From Chloroflexota bacterium (GTDB lineage Bacteria; Chloroflexota; Anaerolineae; Promineifilales; Promineifilaceae), in assembly GCA_024223125.1 (NCBI GenBank), contig JAAEOP010000306.1, positions 1 to 19,842 of the forward strand: DNA of 19,842 bases, given 5' to 3'. A program made the translations under genes and the position numbers. Below, in pieces: positions 1 through 7,919 of this stretch. The notes below the pieces were generated by a model. That model worked only from the letters and a program-made list of their open reading frames with translations. It searched no databases and was not told the DNA's origin. Each line of letters begins with the position of its first letter. The first letter of the stretch is position 1.

Positions 1-77
1 CCCTCTCTGGCTCCATTTCGATTGCCGTCAGCTTGGTATCTGGTCGCCAGGACAACCGTTAACCTGTACGCTGCTGA

Positions 78-197
78 CGATTGCGACGGCCGTGCAGCGG
101 GAGCATTAACGACAACATCACCGACCGCGGCTTTACCGGCCACCACGAGAACCGGGATATTGGGCTGACGTATTGGAACCTCTCTATATTTCTATAA
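78..197 (+). pseudogene. RHS/YD-repeat core-like C-terminal remnant
   Basis: A short open frame with no start codon, preceded by an in-frame stop at 75-77, ends at TAA 195-197. From about 111 it reads DNITDRGFTGHHENRDIGL and then TYWN. This resembles the end of the RHS repeat-associated core, which in intact proteins typically reads TDxGFTGQ...GLxYxNARYY. The 'NARYY' block and everything after it is missing, and the frame upstream is broken. I read it as a decayed fragment of an RHS/YD-repeat protein. RHS proteins are large secreted or surface polymorphic-toxin scaffolds. The match is short, so chance similarity cannot be excluded. Confidence 0.4.
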
Positions 198-199
198 AC

Positions 200-227
200 T
201 TGCAAACTGACGTACTAAGCGTATGAT
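200..227 (+). promoter_or_regulatory. candidate sigma70-type promoter of arcC
   Basis: TTGCAA (200-205), a 16-nt spacer and TATGAT (222-227) resemble -35 and -10 boxes. They would start transcription near 234, about 40 nt before the arcC start codon. It is the best-spaced pair I could find upstream of the gene, but the -35 box matches the consensus at only four of six positions. Confidence 0.35.
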
Positions 228-231
228 TCTG

Positions 232-262
232 TTTTTCAGATATCTATATTTATTCTGAAAAA
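232..262 (+). promoter_or_regulatory. inverted repeat just upstream of the arcC ribosome binding site
   Basis: TTTTTCAGA (232-240) and TCTGAAAAA (254-262) are perfect 9-bp arms separated by 13 nt. The right arm ends one base before GGAGG (264-268). The element starts at the predicted transcription start. It could be an operator or a 5'-UTR hairpin next to the Shine-Dalgarno site. It does not match an ArgR box as I know it. Confidence 0.4.
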
Positions 263-272
263 TGGAGGTACT

Positions 273-1229
273 ATGTCCCGAACTGCATTGGTTGCCGTTG
301 GTGGCAACTCCCTCATTACCGACAAACACAACCCTGACGTACCCCATCAATGGGACGCTGTACGCCAAACATGCCAACATCTAGCCGACTTGGTAGAGGC
401 TGGCTGGCGGTTAATCATTACCCACGGTAACGGGCCGCAAGTGGGTTATATTTTGCGGCGCAACGAATTGGCGGCCAGTGAAGTGCATACCACCCCACTC
501 GACCTCATCGTGGCCGATACCCAGGGGTCAATTGGTTACATGTTGCAACAAGCGCTGCGTAATGAACTGTACAGCCGCGGTATGCGCCGCCCCGTCGTTT
601 CTGTAGTGACGCAGGTGTTAGTCAAGAAAGACGATCCCGCTTTTCAAGATCCTAACAAACCGATTGGCAGTTTTATGGCTGAAGACCAGGCGCGACAATT
701 TGAAGCTGAAGGATGGCGGGTGATGGAAGATGCCGGCCGTGGTTGGCGGCGGGTCGTTGCCTCTCCGCAACCACTGCGTATTATTGAAGAAGACGGTATT
801 AGCCGGCTGCTGCAATCAGGTTCGATTGTGATTGCCGTTGGCGGCGGTGGCATTCCTGTAGTACACAACCGGCGCGGCGAACTGCGGGAACTTGGCGGCG
901 TATATGCAGTTATAGACAAAGACCGGGCCAGCGCCATTTTAGCCCGGCAGTTACAGGTAGACTTATTTCTCATTTCGACCAGTGTGGAACAGGTAGCCAT
1001 TCACTTTAACACACCGCAGCAGCAAAACTTAGGCCGGGTTACGCCTGCTGAACTGCACCAATATTTGGACGAAGGTCACTTTGCACCGGGTAGTATGCAA
1101 CCTAAAGTAGAAGCTGTCCTGACTTATATGGAACATGACGGCAAGGCGGCGCTTGTTACTAATCCCGGAAATATTGCCCGCGCCCTAAACCGGGAAACGG
1201 GCACCTGGGTGGAGATGGCGTCGTTATAA
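273..1229 (+). CDS. arcC: carbamate kinase
   Basis: Carbamate kinase (about 318 aa, the usual family length) interconverts ATP plus carbamate with ADP plus carbamoyl phosphate. In catabolic pathways (arginine/agmatine, purine/allantoin) it makes ATP from carbamoyl phosphate. The amino-acid-kinase fold is clear: VAVGGNSL near residue 8, HGNGPQVG near 50, DPNKPIGSF near 127, AVGGGGIPV near 188, VIDKDRASAILA near 214 and the C-terminal FAPGSMQPKVEA. The start is ATG 273 with GGAGG at 264-268 only 4 nt upstream. No arginine deiminase or ornithine/oxamate carbamoyltransferase is present in the window. The neighbouring BMP-type nucleoside importer makes purine catabolism one possible context, but that is inference. 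A membrane protein gene follows after 14 nt, so the two are probably co-transcribed. Confidence 0.94.
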   Translation: MSRTALVAVGGNSLITDKHNPDVPHQWDAVRQTCQHLADLVEAGWRLIITHGNGPQVGYILRRNELAASEVHTTPLDLIVADTQGSIGYMLQQALRNELYSRGMRRPVVSVVTQVLVKKDDPAFQDPNKPIGSFMAEDQARQFEAEGWRVMEDAGRGWRRVVASPQPLRIIEEDGISRLLQSGSIVIAVGGGGIPVVHNRRGELRELGGVYAVIDKDRASAILARQLQVDLFLISTSVEQVAIHFNTPQQQNLGRVTPAELHQYLDEGHFAPGSMQPKVEAVLTYMEHDGKAALVTNPGNIARALNRETGTWVEMASL

Positions 1230-1243
1230 AGCCAAAATTGTTA

Positions 1244-2497
1244 ATGAATTCTATATTCGGATTATTCAATTTATTTGCCCTCTTATATGTTTTTCGCGGC
1301 GCTCAGATTGTGCTGCGTATTGGGCGCGAATGGTCGCAGCTGAAACAAGAACCTCTGACCCGCAACAAGAAAAAACTAGCTGATCAGGCTTCTTTTTTTG
1401 TGGCTGTGCCGCCCAGTGTGTTGGTGCATGAATTTTTTCATGCGTCGGCTACCTGGCTGGTTGGCGGCCGAATTGTAGATTTTGGATATGGTGTCTTTTG
1501 GGGCTACGTAGTTCCTGTAGGTAATTTTTCCCCAACGGAAAAATGGTTTATTGCCATTGCCGGTACATTGGGCAGTTTGCTTTTTGGCACGGCCGTTTAC
1601 CTTCTCCTGCGCCACAACCAATCCAGCAGTTTTCGCTTTTTTGGTCTGCGAGCCTTTCGCTTCCAACTCCATTTTGCACTTATTTATTATCCACTTTTTA
1701 CTGTGTTTGTACCCACGATTGGCGATTGGCGCGTTATTTATGATTTTGATTCGACGCCGGTGTTGAGTTCCTTAACGGCCGTCGCCCACATTGCCGCCCT
1801 CATCCTCTTTTACCAGGCTGACCGGCGCGGTTGGTTTGAGATGGCTGGCTTTGAAACGACGGCCGAACAAAAACAATTTGCTGAATTAACGAGACAGGCC
1901 AAAGCAGCCCCTCATGACGGCCGCTTAACCATGCTGACCATTGACGGCTTGCGGCGCGGCGGGGCTGACCACAAGGCAACGACCCGCTTAAAAACATACC
2001 TGGACCAAAACCCGGATGATGCGGCCGGCTATGCGCTGTTGGCCGCTTTACAGACAGGCAAAAACAACCACATTTCCAGCCAGGCAAAAGAAAATGCCGA
2101 AAAGGCGCTGGCGTTGGGCGTTACCGATGTCCGGCACAAAGCGATGGCTTACCGCATCCTGGGTGAATATGCTCTGGAGCGGAATCGGATTCAGACAGCG
2201 CTAGATCAGTTCAGCCAGGCCATTGCTGCCATTTCCAGGAACCTTGCGAATGAACCGCTACAGGTAGACAGGCAGCGTTATCTGGCTGACTTGTACCAAC
2301 GACGCAGTATGGCTTACCGTCGCCAGAACAATTTTGATCTGGCTTACCAGGATGTAGAAAAAGCATTGGCCCTGGCGAAAACGATAGACGACCAGAATCG
2401 AGCTAACTTTTTTACTCAGGAGTTAACCCTTATCCAACAACATGCAGGACGGCCGTTGGGTAAAACTGTTGAGTTCATGTCTGATGAAAGCGGCTAA
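1244..2497 (+). CDS. integral membrane HExxH metalloprotease-like protein with C-terminal TPR region
   Basis: I do not recognise a named family with certainty. The N-terminal half (about residues 1-200) has four or five hydrophobic segments and the motif VLVHEFFHA. HEFFH at about residues 62-66 is a zinc-metallopeptidase HExxH signature preceded by a hydrophobic stretch, and VVPVGNFSPTEKW follows. This arrangement is reminiscent of M50-like membrane proteases. The C-terminal half (about 230-410) is soluble and helical with TPR-like repeats (AGYALLAALQTG..., AMAYRILGEYALE, YQRRSMAYRRQNNFDLAYQDVEKALAL). ATG 1244 is preferred to TTG 1238. Neither start has a clear Shine-Dalgarno, which fits translational coupling to arcC, 14 nt upstream. 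Possible roles are intramembrane proteolysis or membrane protein scaffolding; the substrate is unknown. Confidence 0.75.
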   Translation: MNSIFGLFNLFALLYVFRGAQIVLRIGREWSQLKQEPLTRNKKKLADQASFFVAVPPSVLVHEFFHASATWLVGGRIVDFGYGVFWGYVVPVGNFSPTEKWFIAIAGTLGSLLFGTAVYLLLRHNQSSSFRFFGLRAFRFQLHFALIYYPLFTVFVPTIGDWRVIYDFDSTPVLSSLTAVAHIAALILFYQADRRGWFEMAGFETTAEQKQFAELTRQAKAAPHDGRLTMLTIDGLRRGGADHKATTRLKTYLDQNPDDAAGYALLAALQTGKNNHISSQAKENAEKALALGVTDVRHKAMAYRILGEYALERNRIQTALDQFSQAIAAISRNLANEPLQVDRQRYLADLYQRRSMAYRRQNNFDLAYQDVEKALALAKTIDDQNRANFFTQELTLIQQHAGRPLGKTVEFMSDESG

Positions 2498-2500
2498 CGG

Positions 2501-2556
2501 AGATTGGTTCAATCCTTCGGCACTCTCAGGACATGCCTTAAAGATTGAACCAATCT
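2501..2556. repeat. 14-bp inverted repeat with CTTCGG/CTCAGG-type loop
   Basis: AGATTGGTTCAATC (2501-2514) is the exact reverse complement of 2543-2556. The 28-nt loop contains CTTCGGCACTCTCAGGACA. This core recurs in variant form at 17603-17629 and 17672-17700, so it belongs to an interspersed repeat family. It lies 3 nt after the stop codon of the HExxH protein gene and could act as a terminator, but no T-tract follows. Confidence 0.6.
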
Positions 2557-2591
2557 GGAAAACTAATTTCACCCGAAAAATCTTGGCAGGG

Positions 2592-2618
2592 TTGCATATA
2601 GTCAAAGTCAGGTAAAAT
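2592..2618 (+). promoter_or_regulatory. weak candidate promoter for the nucleoside importer operon
   Basis: TTGCAT (2592-2597) and TAAAAT (2613-2618) are separated by only 15 nt, which is short for a sigma70 promoter. They sit in the 251-nt gap before the lipoprotein gene. It is the best pair seen there, but weakly supported. Confidence 0.25.
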
Positions 2619-2656
2619 AGGCAAAATGGAACCGTTGTGATCATGTTCTTAACTTT

Positions 2657-2667
2657 AGGAGGTGATC
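2657..2667 (+). promoter_or_regulatory. orphan Shine-Dalgarno-like sequence
   Basis: AGGAGGTGATC is an 11-nt perfect complement to the canonical 3' end of bacterial 16S rRNA. No ATG, GTG or TTG lies at usable spacing downstream, and the nearest frame meets TAG within a few codons. It lies about 80 nt before the lipoprotein gene, which has its own GAGGAG (2733-2738). It may be a remnant of a leader peptide or a ribosome standby or stabilising site; chance is also possible. Confidence 0.35.
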
Positions 2668-2748
2668 GATATCGAGTAGACTGCTTTATCCACATTAACA
2701 ACCCCTATTAAAAGATAAAAGAAGTAACAGTTGAGGAGAATACAAACC

Positions 2749-3993
2749 ATGAAGAACAAAACACTTATAAAGCTGTTTTTGTTAACGTTAATATTTTCAT
2801 TGTTATTGGTTGCTTGCAGTGGCGGCGGCGAAGAAGCGGCCGAAGGCGCAGCCAACTGTAAAGCCGAAACCGAATCCGAATCCGAAGGCAGCTATCAGAT
2901 TCCGGCGGCCATAGATGGCTGTCACAATGTTGCTTTCGTTTACGTTGGTCCTCATGATGACGGTGGTTGGACGCAGGCGCATGATGTCGGCCGTCAATAT
3001 GTAGAAGATAATGTAGCCGATGCTCACACCGCTTACGTAGAAATCGTAGCTGAAGGAGCTGACGCCGAACAAGTCATCCGTTCTCTGGCCCGTAAAGGGT
3101 TCGACACCATCTTTACTACCTCCTTCGGTTACATGGATGCCTCTGAAATCGTCGCCGAGGAATTCCCCGATGTAGATATTGTTCACATCAGTGGCTTCAA
3201 AACTAATGAAGACAACTTTGGCAACCTGATGGGAGCGATGGAAGATATGAAATATTTGGCCGGCATGTTGGCCGGTTCCCGCGCTAAAACAGATGGCAAT
3301 CCTAAACTGGGCTACATCGCCACCTTCCCCATTCCCGAAGAACTACGGTTGGGGAATGCGTTTGCTTTGGGCGCCCAGCAAACTTGCCCTGAATGTACCG
3401 TTGATGTTCGTTGGATATTCACCTGGCATGATCCCATCTTAGAAAAAGAAGCGGCTTCTTCTCTGTTTGATGGTGGGGCACAGGTGGTGATGACCGGCGC
3501 CGACACCCCGGCCCCGGCCGAAGCCGCTCCCGATGGCAAATGGGGTATTACCTATGATTACAAAGACAACTGCACCATTGACAAATGTCTGACTTCTATG
3601 TATTGGAATTGGGGCCCAGTTTATGCCAAGATTGTGGAAGAATCCAAAGCTGGTGAATGGGTTGGCGGCTGGGATTATTTTGACGCTGACACCGGCGCTA
3701 TGGGGCTGCTAGGCTTTATGGAAGGCGAAACTCGCCAACCTGGTGTGGAAGGGATTCCGGCCGAAGATATCAAACTCATAGAAGATACTCTGGCGTCTAT
3801 GCTGGCCGGCGACTTCACTCGTTTTGATGTTTTCAAAGGCCCCCTTACCGATAATCAAGGTAATGAGATTCTGGCCGAAGGCGAGTCGCTGGATCAGTTA
3901 GACCTGGAGGGCTTCGCCCAGTTTGGCAGCGATTGTACAATTTGTATGTATTGGTGGAATGAGAATATTACGGCCGAGTTGCCGGAACTTTAG
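2749..3993 (+). CDS. BMP-family (PnrA/BmpA-like) substrate-binding lipoprotein of a nucleoside-type ABC importer
   Basis: This is the extracytoplasmic substrate-binding component of the ABC importer encoded by the next three genes. It is 414 aa from ATG 2749, with GAGGAG at 2733-2738 (10-nt spacing). An upstream in-frame TTG at 2731 overlaps that site and is unlikely. The N-terminus is a lipoprotein signal: basic MKNK, a hydrophobic core, then lipobox LLVAC with the lipidated Cys at residue 23, followed by a Gly/Glu-rich linker. The BMP-domain hallmarks are AFVYVGPHDDGGWTQAHDVG, then IFTTSFGYMD, NFGNLMGAMEDMKYLAGMLAG, GYIATFPIPEELRLGNAFALG and GITYDYKDNC. Family members bind purine nucleosides (PnrA) or related ligands; the ligand here is not decidable from sequence. 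Six cysteines outside the signal peptide suggest disulfides. Confidence 0.93.
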   Translation: MKNKTLIKLFLLTLIFSLLLVACSGGGEEAAEGAANCKAETESESEGSYQIPAAIDGCHNVAFVYVGPHDDGGWTQAHDVGRQYVEDNVADAHTAYVEIVAEGADAEQVIRSLARKGFDTIFTTSFGYMDASEIVAEEFPDVDIVHISGFKTNEDNFGNLMGAMEDMKYLAGMLAGSRAKTDGNPKLGYIATFPIPEELRLGNAFALGAQQTCPECTVDVRWIFTWHDPILEKEAASSLFDGGAQVVMTGADTPAPAEAAPDGKWGITYDYKDNCTIDKCLTSMYWNWGPVYAKIVEESKAGEWVGGWDYFDADTGAMGLLGFMEGETRQPGVEGIPAEDIKLIEDTLASMLAGDFTRFDVFKGPLTDNQGNEILAEGESLDQLDLEGFAQFGSDCTICMYWWNENITAELPEL

Positions 3994-4013
3994 ATGTTAA
4001 GAAAAATATTTGG

Positions 4014-4070
4014 GGTTCGTAGTAACGACTTTAGTCGTGCAGCGTACCGCTAAAGCGATTACTACAAACC
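4014..4070. repeat. palindromic intergenic element, copy 1
   Basis: GGTTCGTAGTAA (4014-4025) pairs, with one mismatch, with TTACTACAAACC (4059-4070). Inner short palindromes (ACGACTTTAGTCGT; CGCTAAAGCG) lie between them. A second diverged copy is at 5713-5766 with the same ends. It lies between the lipoprotein and ATPase genes of one operon and looks like a small non-autonomous mobile or REP-like element. Confidence 0.6.
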
Positions 4071-4102
4071 AAAACATTATCTGAATGTCTATTGATTAGT
4101 TT

Positions 4103-4186
4103 TCAGTAATCAGTTTTCAGTGTTCAGTTTTCAGTGCGCCGTGTGCTGGAAACTGATTACTGAACACAGTACACTGAAAACTGGCT
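4103..4186. repeat. inverted array of heptamers (5 x TCAGTNN, spacer, 5 x ACTGANN-like)
   Basis: Five tandem 7-nt units of form TCAGTNN fill 4103-4137. After a 14-nt spacer, five units of the reverse-complement type (ACTGATT, ACTGAAC, ACAGTAC, ACTGAAA, ACTGGCT) fill 4152-4186. The array can fold into one long hairpin. It ends 6 nt before the GAGG of the ATPase gene. Shorter copies occur at 11512-11561 and 13894-13945, also at gene junctions inside an operon. Confidence 0.75.
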
Positions 4187-4203
4187 ACTAAAGAGGAAAC
4201 CCT

Positions 4204-5721
4204 ATGTCAGATACACCGTTAGCTGTTGAAATGGAAAATGTTACCGTTCGTTTCCCTGGCGTATTGGCCAATGATCAAGTTAACTTGACATTGAAATCGG
4301 GGGAGATTCACGCCTTGTTGGGGGAGAATGGAGCCGGTAAAAGCACGTTAATGAACGTGTTGGCCGGTCTATATAAACCCACGGAAGGGTCGGTTAAGAT
4401 TCATGGGGAGCCGGTCAGCTTTAATTCGCCTAAAGAGTCCATTGCCGTCGGAATTGGTATGGTTCACCAACATTTTATGCTGGTTCCTACCCAGTCGGTA
4501 ACTGAAAATATTTTGCTGGGATTGAACAAACCCCGCTTCCACCTGAATTTGAAGCAGTATGATGAAGAAATTTTGGCGCTGGAAGAACAGTTTGGCTTGC
4601 AAGTAGACCCAACGGCCAAAATCTGGCAGCTTTCGGTGGGTGAACAGCAGCGGGTAGAAATTTTGAAGACGCTGTACCGGGGGGCCGATATTTTGATTAT
4701 GGATGAACCGACGGCCGTCCTCGCCCCCGCCGAAATTGATGATTTGATGAACACGATGCGTTCTATGGTCGCACAGGGCAAATCTATCATTTTTATCAGC
4801 CATAAACTGCATGAGGTAACGGCCGTCGCTGACCGCATCACTGTTTTACGCAAAGGCAAAGTAACGGCCGAGGGACACAGCATTGAAGGTCTGACCAAAG
4901 ACAAACTGGCCCAATTGATGGTCGGCCGTGATGTTGTCTTTTCTGTCCACCGCAAACCACAAGAAGCAGGCGATGTGGTGTTGGCGGTAGACAATGTTCG
5001 CGCCGAAAATAACAAGGGCGTCACAGCCTTGCGCGACATCTCTTTAGAAGTTCGCAGCGGAGAAATTTTGGGTCTGGCCGGGGTAGCTGGCAATGGGCAA
5101 AGTGAATTGGCAGAGGTGATTACGGGGTTACGGCCGTGTACCGGCTCCATTCAGGTTAACGGCCAGGAAGTGGCCAACCGGCCACCCATCCAAGCCATTC
5201 GCAACGGCGTGTCGCACGTACCCGAAGATCGCACCAAAGTGGGTAGCGCTCCCAACCTGAGCATTACAGAAAACAGTATCATGAAAAGCTATCGTCAGGA
5301 ACCCATCGGTAGCGGTTGGTCTATCAACTACCCACTGGCACAGGAAAATGCCGTTGAATTAAAAGATGCGTATGACATCCTGGCCCCCAATGTAGAGACA
5401 ATGGCACGTAAACTCTCTGGCGGTAATTTGCAAAAGGTAATTCTGGCGCGGGAAATTTCGGCCGAACCACAATTGATGATTGCTGTCCAACCGACACGCG
5501 GTTTGGATGTGGGGGCTATTGAATCTATTCAAACTTTATTGTTGGCGCAGCGGGAAGCGGGCACGGCCGTGTTGCTTGTTTCTGAAGAATTGGAAGAGCT
5601 GTTTGCCCTCAGTGACCGTATCGCCGTTATTTCCGAAGGCAAAATCATGGGCATCATCAGCGCCGACAAAGCCGACATCAACCAAATCGGCATCATGATG
5701 ACCGGTGGTGATGGTTCGTAG
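4204..5721 (+). CDS. double ABC ATPase of the BMP-type nucleoside importer
   Basis: This is the cytoplasmic ATP-hydrolysing subunit, 505 aa, with two fused nucleotide-binding domains as in sugar/nucleoside importers of the RbsA/NupO type. Domain 1 has Walker A GENGAGKST (about residues 40-48), the Q-loop region VHQHFMLVP, signature LSVGEQQR and Walker B ILIMDEPTA. Domain 2 has a degenerate Walker A region (AGVAGNGQSE), an intact signature LSGGNLQK and the Walker B variant LMIAVQPTRGLDVG, where the catalytic Glu is Gln. Asymmetric sites of this kind are usual in this subfamily. ATG 4204 has GAGG at 4193-4196. The last codons and TAG stop lie inside a palindromic repeat (5713-5766), so the C-terminus was probably reset by that insertion. 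Confidence 0.94.
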   Translation: MSDTPLAVEMENVTVRFPGVLANDQVNLTLKSGEIHALLGENGAGKSTLMNVLAGLYKPTEGSVKIHGEPVSFNSPKESIAVGIGMVHQHFMLVPTQSVTENILLGLNKPRFHLNLKQYDEEILALEEQFGLQVDPTAKIWQLSVGEQQRVEILKTLYRGADILIMDEPTAVLAPAEIDDLMNTMRSMVAQGKSIIFISHKLHEVTAVADRITVLRKGKVTAEGHSIEGLTKDKLAQLMVGRDVVFSVHRKPQEAGDVVLAVDNVRAENNKGVTALRDISLEVRSGEILGLAGVAGNGQSELAEVITGLRPCTGSIQVNGQEVANRPPIQAIRNGVSHVPEDRTKVGSAPNLSITENSIMKSYRQEPIGSGWSINYPLAQENAVELKDAYDILAPNVETMARKLSGGNLQKVILAREISAEPQLMIAVQPTRGLDVGAIESIQTLLLAQREAGTAVLLVSEELEELFALSDRIAVISEGKIMGIISADKADINQIGIMMTGGDGS

Positions 5722-5766
5722 TGCGGGCTTCAGCCCGTTTTCGCACTAAAGTGCGTACTACAAACC
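5713..5766. repeat. palindromic intergenic element, copy 2 (overlaps ATPase stop codon)
   Basis: It has the same ends as the copy at 4014-4070: GGTTCGTAGT at the left and ACTACAAACC at the right. Internally it holds hairpin CGGGC-TTCA-GCCCG (5724-5737) followed by TTTT, and hairpin CGCAC-TAAA-GTGCG (5742-5755). The first hairpin resembles a weak intrinsic terminator inside the operon and could attenuate permease expression. The left end supplies the TAG stop of the ATPase gene. Confidence 0.6.
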
Positions 5767-5787
5767 TAAGTATAAGGAGGAAAACGT

Positions 5788-6918
5788 ATGGCAACAACCT
5801 CAGCCGATGGGGGAAAACAGAAGTTTCATTCCCCCATCTCCCTATCCATAGAAAAACGTGTAGAAGATGTGCCTCGCTGGGCGCCGGCCGCTACTTCCAT
5901 CTTCTCCATCGTTATCGCCTTTCTTATAGCCGGCATCATCCTCAAATTCATTGGTGGACAGCCCCTGGTTGTGATGCGCTTCTTCTTCGACGCCACCTTT
6001 GGCAGTTGGGCTGTCATCTCTGACACAATGGTTAAAGCAACCCCTCTGATTCTAGTGGGATTGGGCAGCGTGGTAGCCTTCAAGATGAAGCTGTGGAACA
6101 TCGGTGGCGAAGGGCAATTTTACATGGGCGCTTTTTTCGCCTCTCTAGTCGTATTAATCCCTCTGGTCAGCGAAGATACGCCGCGAGTGATTGTCATAAG
6201 CCTGATGATATTTTTTAGTATTATCGGGGGTGCATTTTGGGGATTCATTCCTGGTTTTCTCAAAGCCAGATTTGCGGTCAATGAAATTATCACCACCCTC
6301 ATGCTCAACTACATAGCTGTATTGTGGAATAACTTTTGGATATTCAATTCCTGGAGCGACGCCGGTTTTCAGATGACGCCCATGTTTATCAAAAGTGCCT
6401 GGCTGCCCCGTCTGACCGATTATGCGCGTCAGTTTGGCGGCTTGTCGGGGATGACGCTGCATTTGGGGATATTGTTTGGGGTGGTTGCGGCCGTTTTTGT
6501 CTGGTGGGTTTTAGGGCGCAGTAAATGGGGTTACGAAATCAAACTCATTGGCGACAATCCCGACGCGGCCCGGTATGCAGGCATCAACATCCGGCGCAAC
6601 ATTGTTTTGGTGATGATGTTTTCCGGGGCGCTGGCTGGTCTGGCCGGTATGTCAGAAATCACCGGTGTTGTGCATCGTTTGCAAGAACGTATTTCGCCCG
6701 GATACGGTTTTACCGGCATCATTATTGCCTGGCTGGCTAAACTAAACCCCATCGCCGTTATTCCCGTTTCCATTCTGTTTGGCGCTTTAATTGTGGCCGG
6801 ACGGGAAATTCAACCATCGGGGTTGGCCAGTCTATTGCAAGGGATTGTGTTGTTTATGGTCATTAGTAGTGAATTTTTTCTACGTTACAAAGTTCGTTTA
6901 CAAAGGAGCGCCGCATGA
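5788..6918 (+). CDS. inner-membrane permease 1 of the BMP-type nucleoside importer
   Basis: A 376-aa polytopic membrane protein of the branched-chain/simple-sugar permease superfamily (the NupP/YufP-like half of BMP transporters). Visible features are a cytoplasmic N-terminus with SIEKRVEDVPRWAPAA, about eight to ten hydrophobic segments, and family blocks FKMKLWNIGGEGQFYMGAF, FAVNEIITTLMLNYIA and IGDNPDAARYAGINIRR. The last, a cytoplasmic loop, likely contacts the ATPase. ATG 5788 follows AAGGAGG (5774-5780) by 7 nt. The stop overlaps the next gene by 4 nt (ATGA), so the two permeases are translationally coupled and presumably form a heterodimer. Confidence 0.93.
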   Translation: MATTSADGGKQKFHSPISLSIEKRVEDVPRWAPAATSIFSIVIAFLIAGIILKFIGGQPLVVMRFFFDATFGSWAVISDTMVKATPLILVGLGSVVAFKMKLWNIGGEGQFYMGAFFASLVVLIPLVSEDTPRVIVISLMIFFSIIGGAFWGFIPGFLKARFAVNEIITTLMLNYIAVLWNNFWIFNSWSDAGFQMTPMFIKSAWLPRLTDYARQFGGLSGMTLHLGILFGVVAAVFVWWVLGRSKWGYEIKLIGDNPDAARYAGINIRRNIVLVMMFSGALAGLAGMSEITGVVHRLQERISPGYGFTGIIIAWLAKLNPIAVIPVSILFGALIVAGREIQPSGLASLLQGIVLFMVISSEFFLRYKVRLQRSAA

Positions 6919-7880
6919 ATCCCATCATCATTTTGCACGCCGGGTTGGCTACAGGCACAATATTATTGTTCGCGGCTATCGGTGAAATCTTATCTGAGCG
7001 TTCTGGTATCTTAAACCTGGGGGTAGAGGGGATGATGCTGATAGGAGCGATGGCCGGTTTCAGCACGTCGTTGGCGACGAACAACGTCTGGTTGGGGTTG
7101 GCTGTGGCTATGATTGCGGGTGGTACTTTGAGTCTAGCGCACGGTCTGGTCACCATCCATTTGCAGGCAGATCAGGTAGTCAGCGGCCTCTCATTGACGT
7201 TTCTGGGCACAGGATTAGCGCTTGTGTTAGGCGAGGGCTTAACCGGACAAAATCCACCGCTTGTACCTGACTTTAGCATCCCTGTATTGTCCAATATTCC
7301 TTTTGTGGGGCCAGTCTTATTTACTGACCACAGCTTGTTAACCTACATTGGCTACCTGTTGATTCCGGCGGTATGGTATTATATTTACCGTACCCGGCCG
7401 GGTATGCACTTGCGGGCAGTCGGGGAAAAACCGGAAGCGGCCGATACGATGGGTGTCAATGTGTATGGGCTGCGCTATTTGTATGTATTTGTGGGTGGCT
7501 GCCTGGCCGGATTAGCCGGAGCGACGATCAGTCTTTCCGTTTCGCCGGGCTGGTACAGCACCCAAACAACATCGGGGCAGGGCTGGATTGCTATTGGTCT
7601 GGTCATCTTTGCCCAATGGGACCCGCTGCGGGCCGCATTTGGCGCCTATTTGTTTGGGGCGCTGCGGCGGGGGATTTTGGATTTGCAAGGCCCGGCCGTT
7701 ATTCTTGGTTTAACAAATCCACTATTCATCAACTCAAACTACGGCTTCTTTTTGCAGATGACGCCGTATATCCTGACGATCCTGGCTCTGATCATTGGCT
7801 CACGGGCGGCAATTCGGAACCGGCTGGGGGCGCCGGCCGCGTTGGGGGTTCCTTACATTCGTGGTGAGCGCGGACTATAG
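6915..7880 (+). CDS. inner-membrane permease 2 of the BMP-type nucleoside importer
   Basis: A 321-aa polytopic permease, partner of the preceding one (NupQ/YufQ-like). Family blocks are AAIGEILSERSGILNLGVEGMM near residue 20, HLQADQVVSGLSLTFLGTGLA, MHLRAVGEKPEAADTMGVNV (the ATPase-coupling loop) and SPGWYSTQTTSGQGWIAIGLVIFAQW. ATG 6915 overlaps the upstream stop (6916-6918), with AAAGGAG at 6902-6908. It ends the transporter operon. No clear terminator follows before the hicA remnant 39 nt downstream. Confidence 0.93.
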   Translation: MNPIIILHAGLATGTILLFAAIGEILSERSGILNLGVEGMMLIGAMAGFSTSLATNNVWLGLAVAMIAGGTLSLAHGLVTIHLQADQVVSGLSLTFLGTGLALVLGEGLTGQNPPLVPDFSIPVLSNIPFVGPVLFTDHSLLTYIGYLLIPAVWYYIYRTRPGMHLRAVGEKPEAADTMGVNVYGLRYLYVFVGGCLAGLAGATISLSVSPGWYSTQTTSGQGWIAIGLVIFAQWDPLRAAFGAYLFGALRRGILDLQGPAVILGLTNPLFINSNYGFFLQMTPYILTILALIIGSRAAIRNRLGAPAALGVPYIRGERGL

Positions 7881-7919
7881 CTTGAATCGGATAATGAGGC
7901 ATGTTAGTATTCAAATTAA

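Noticed and set aside
2635..2652. TTGTGATCATGTTCTTAA as a third Rex site upstream of the nucleoside importer
   Set aside because: It matches only 11 of 14 consensus positions, has a poor right half-site, and there is no well-spaced promoter at a matching position.
5461..5520. ATPase domain 2 with Gln in place of the Walker B Glu, taken as a sign of a dead gene
   Set aside because: Degenerate second nucleotide-binding sites are usual in double-ATPase importers of this subfamily; both signature motifs are intact.
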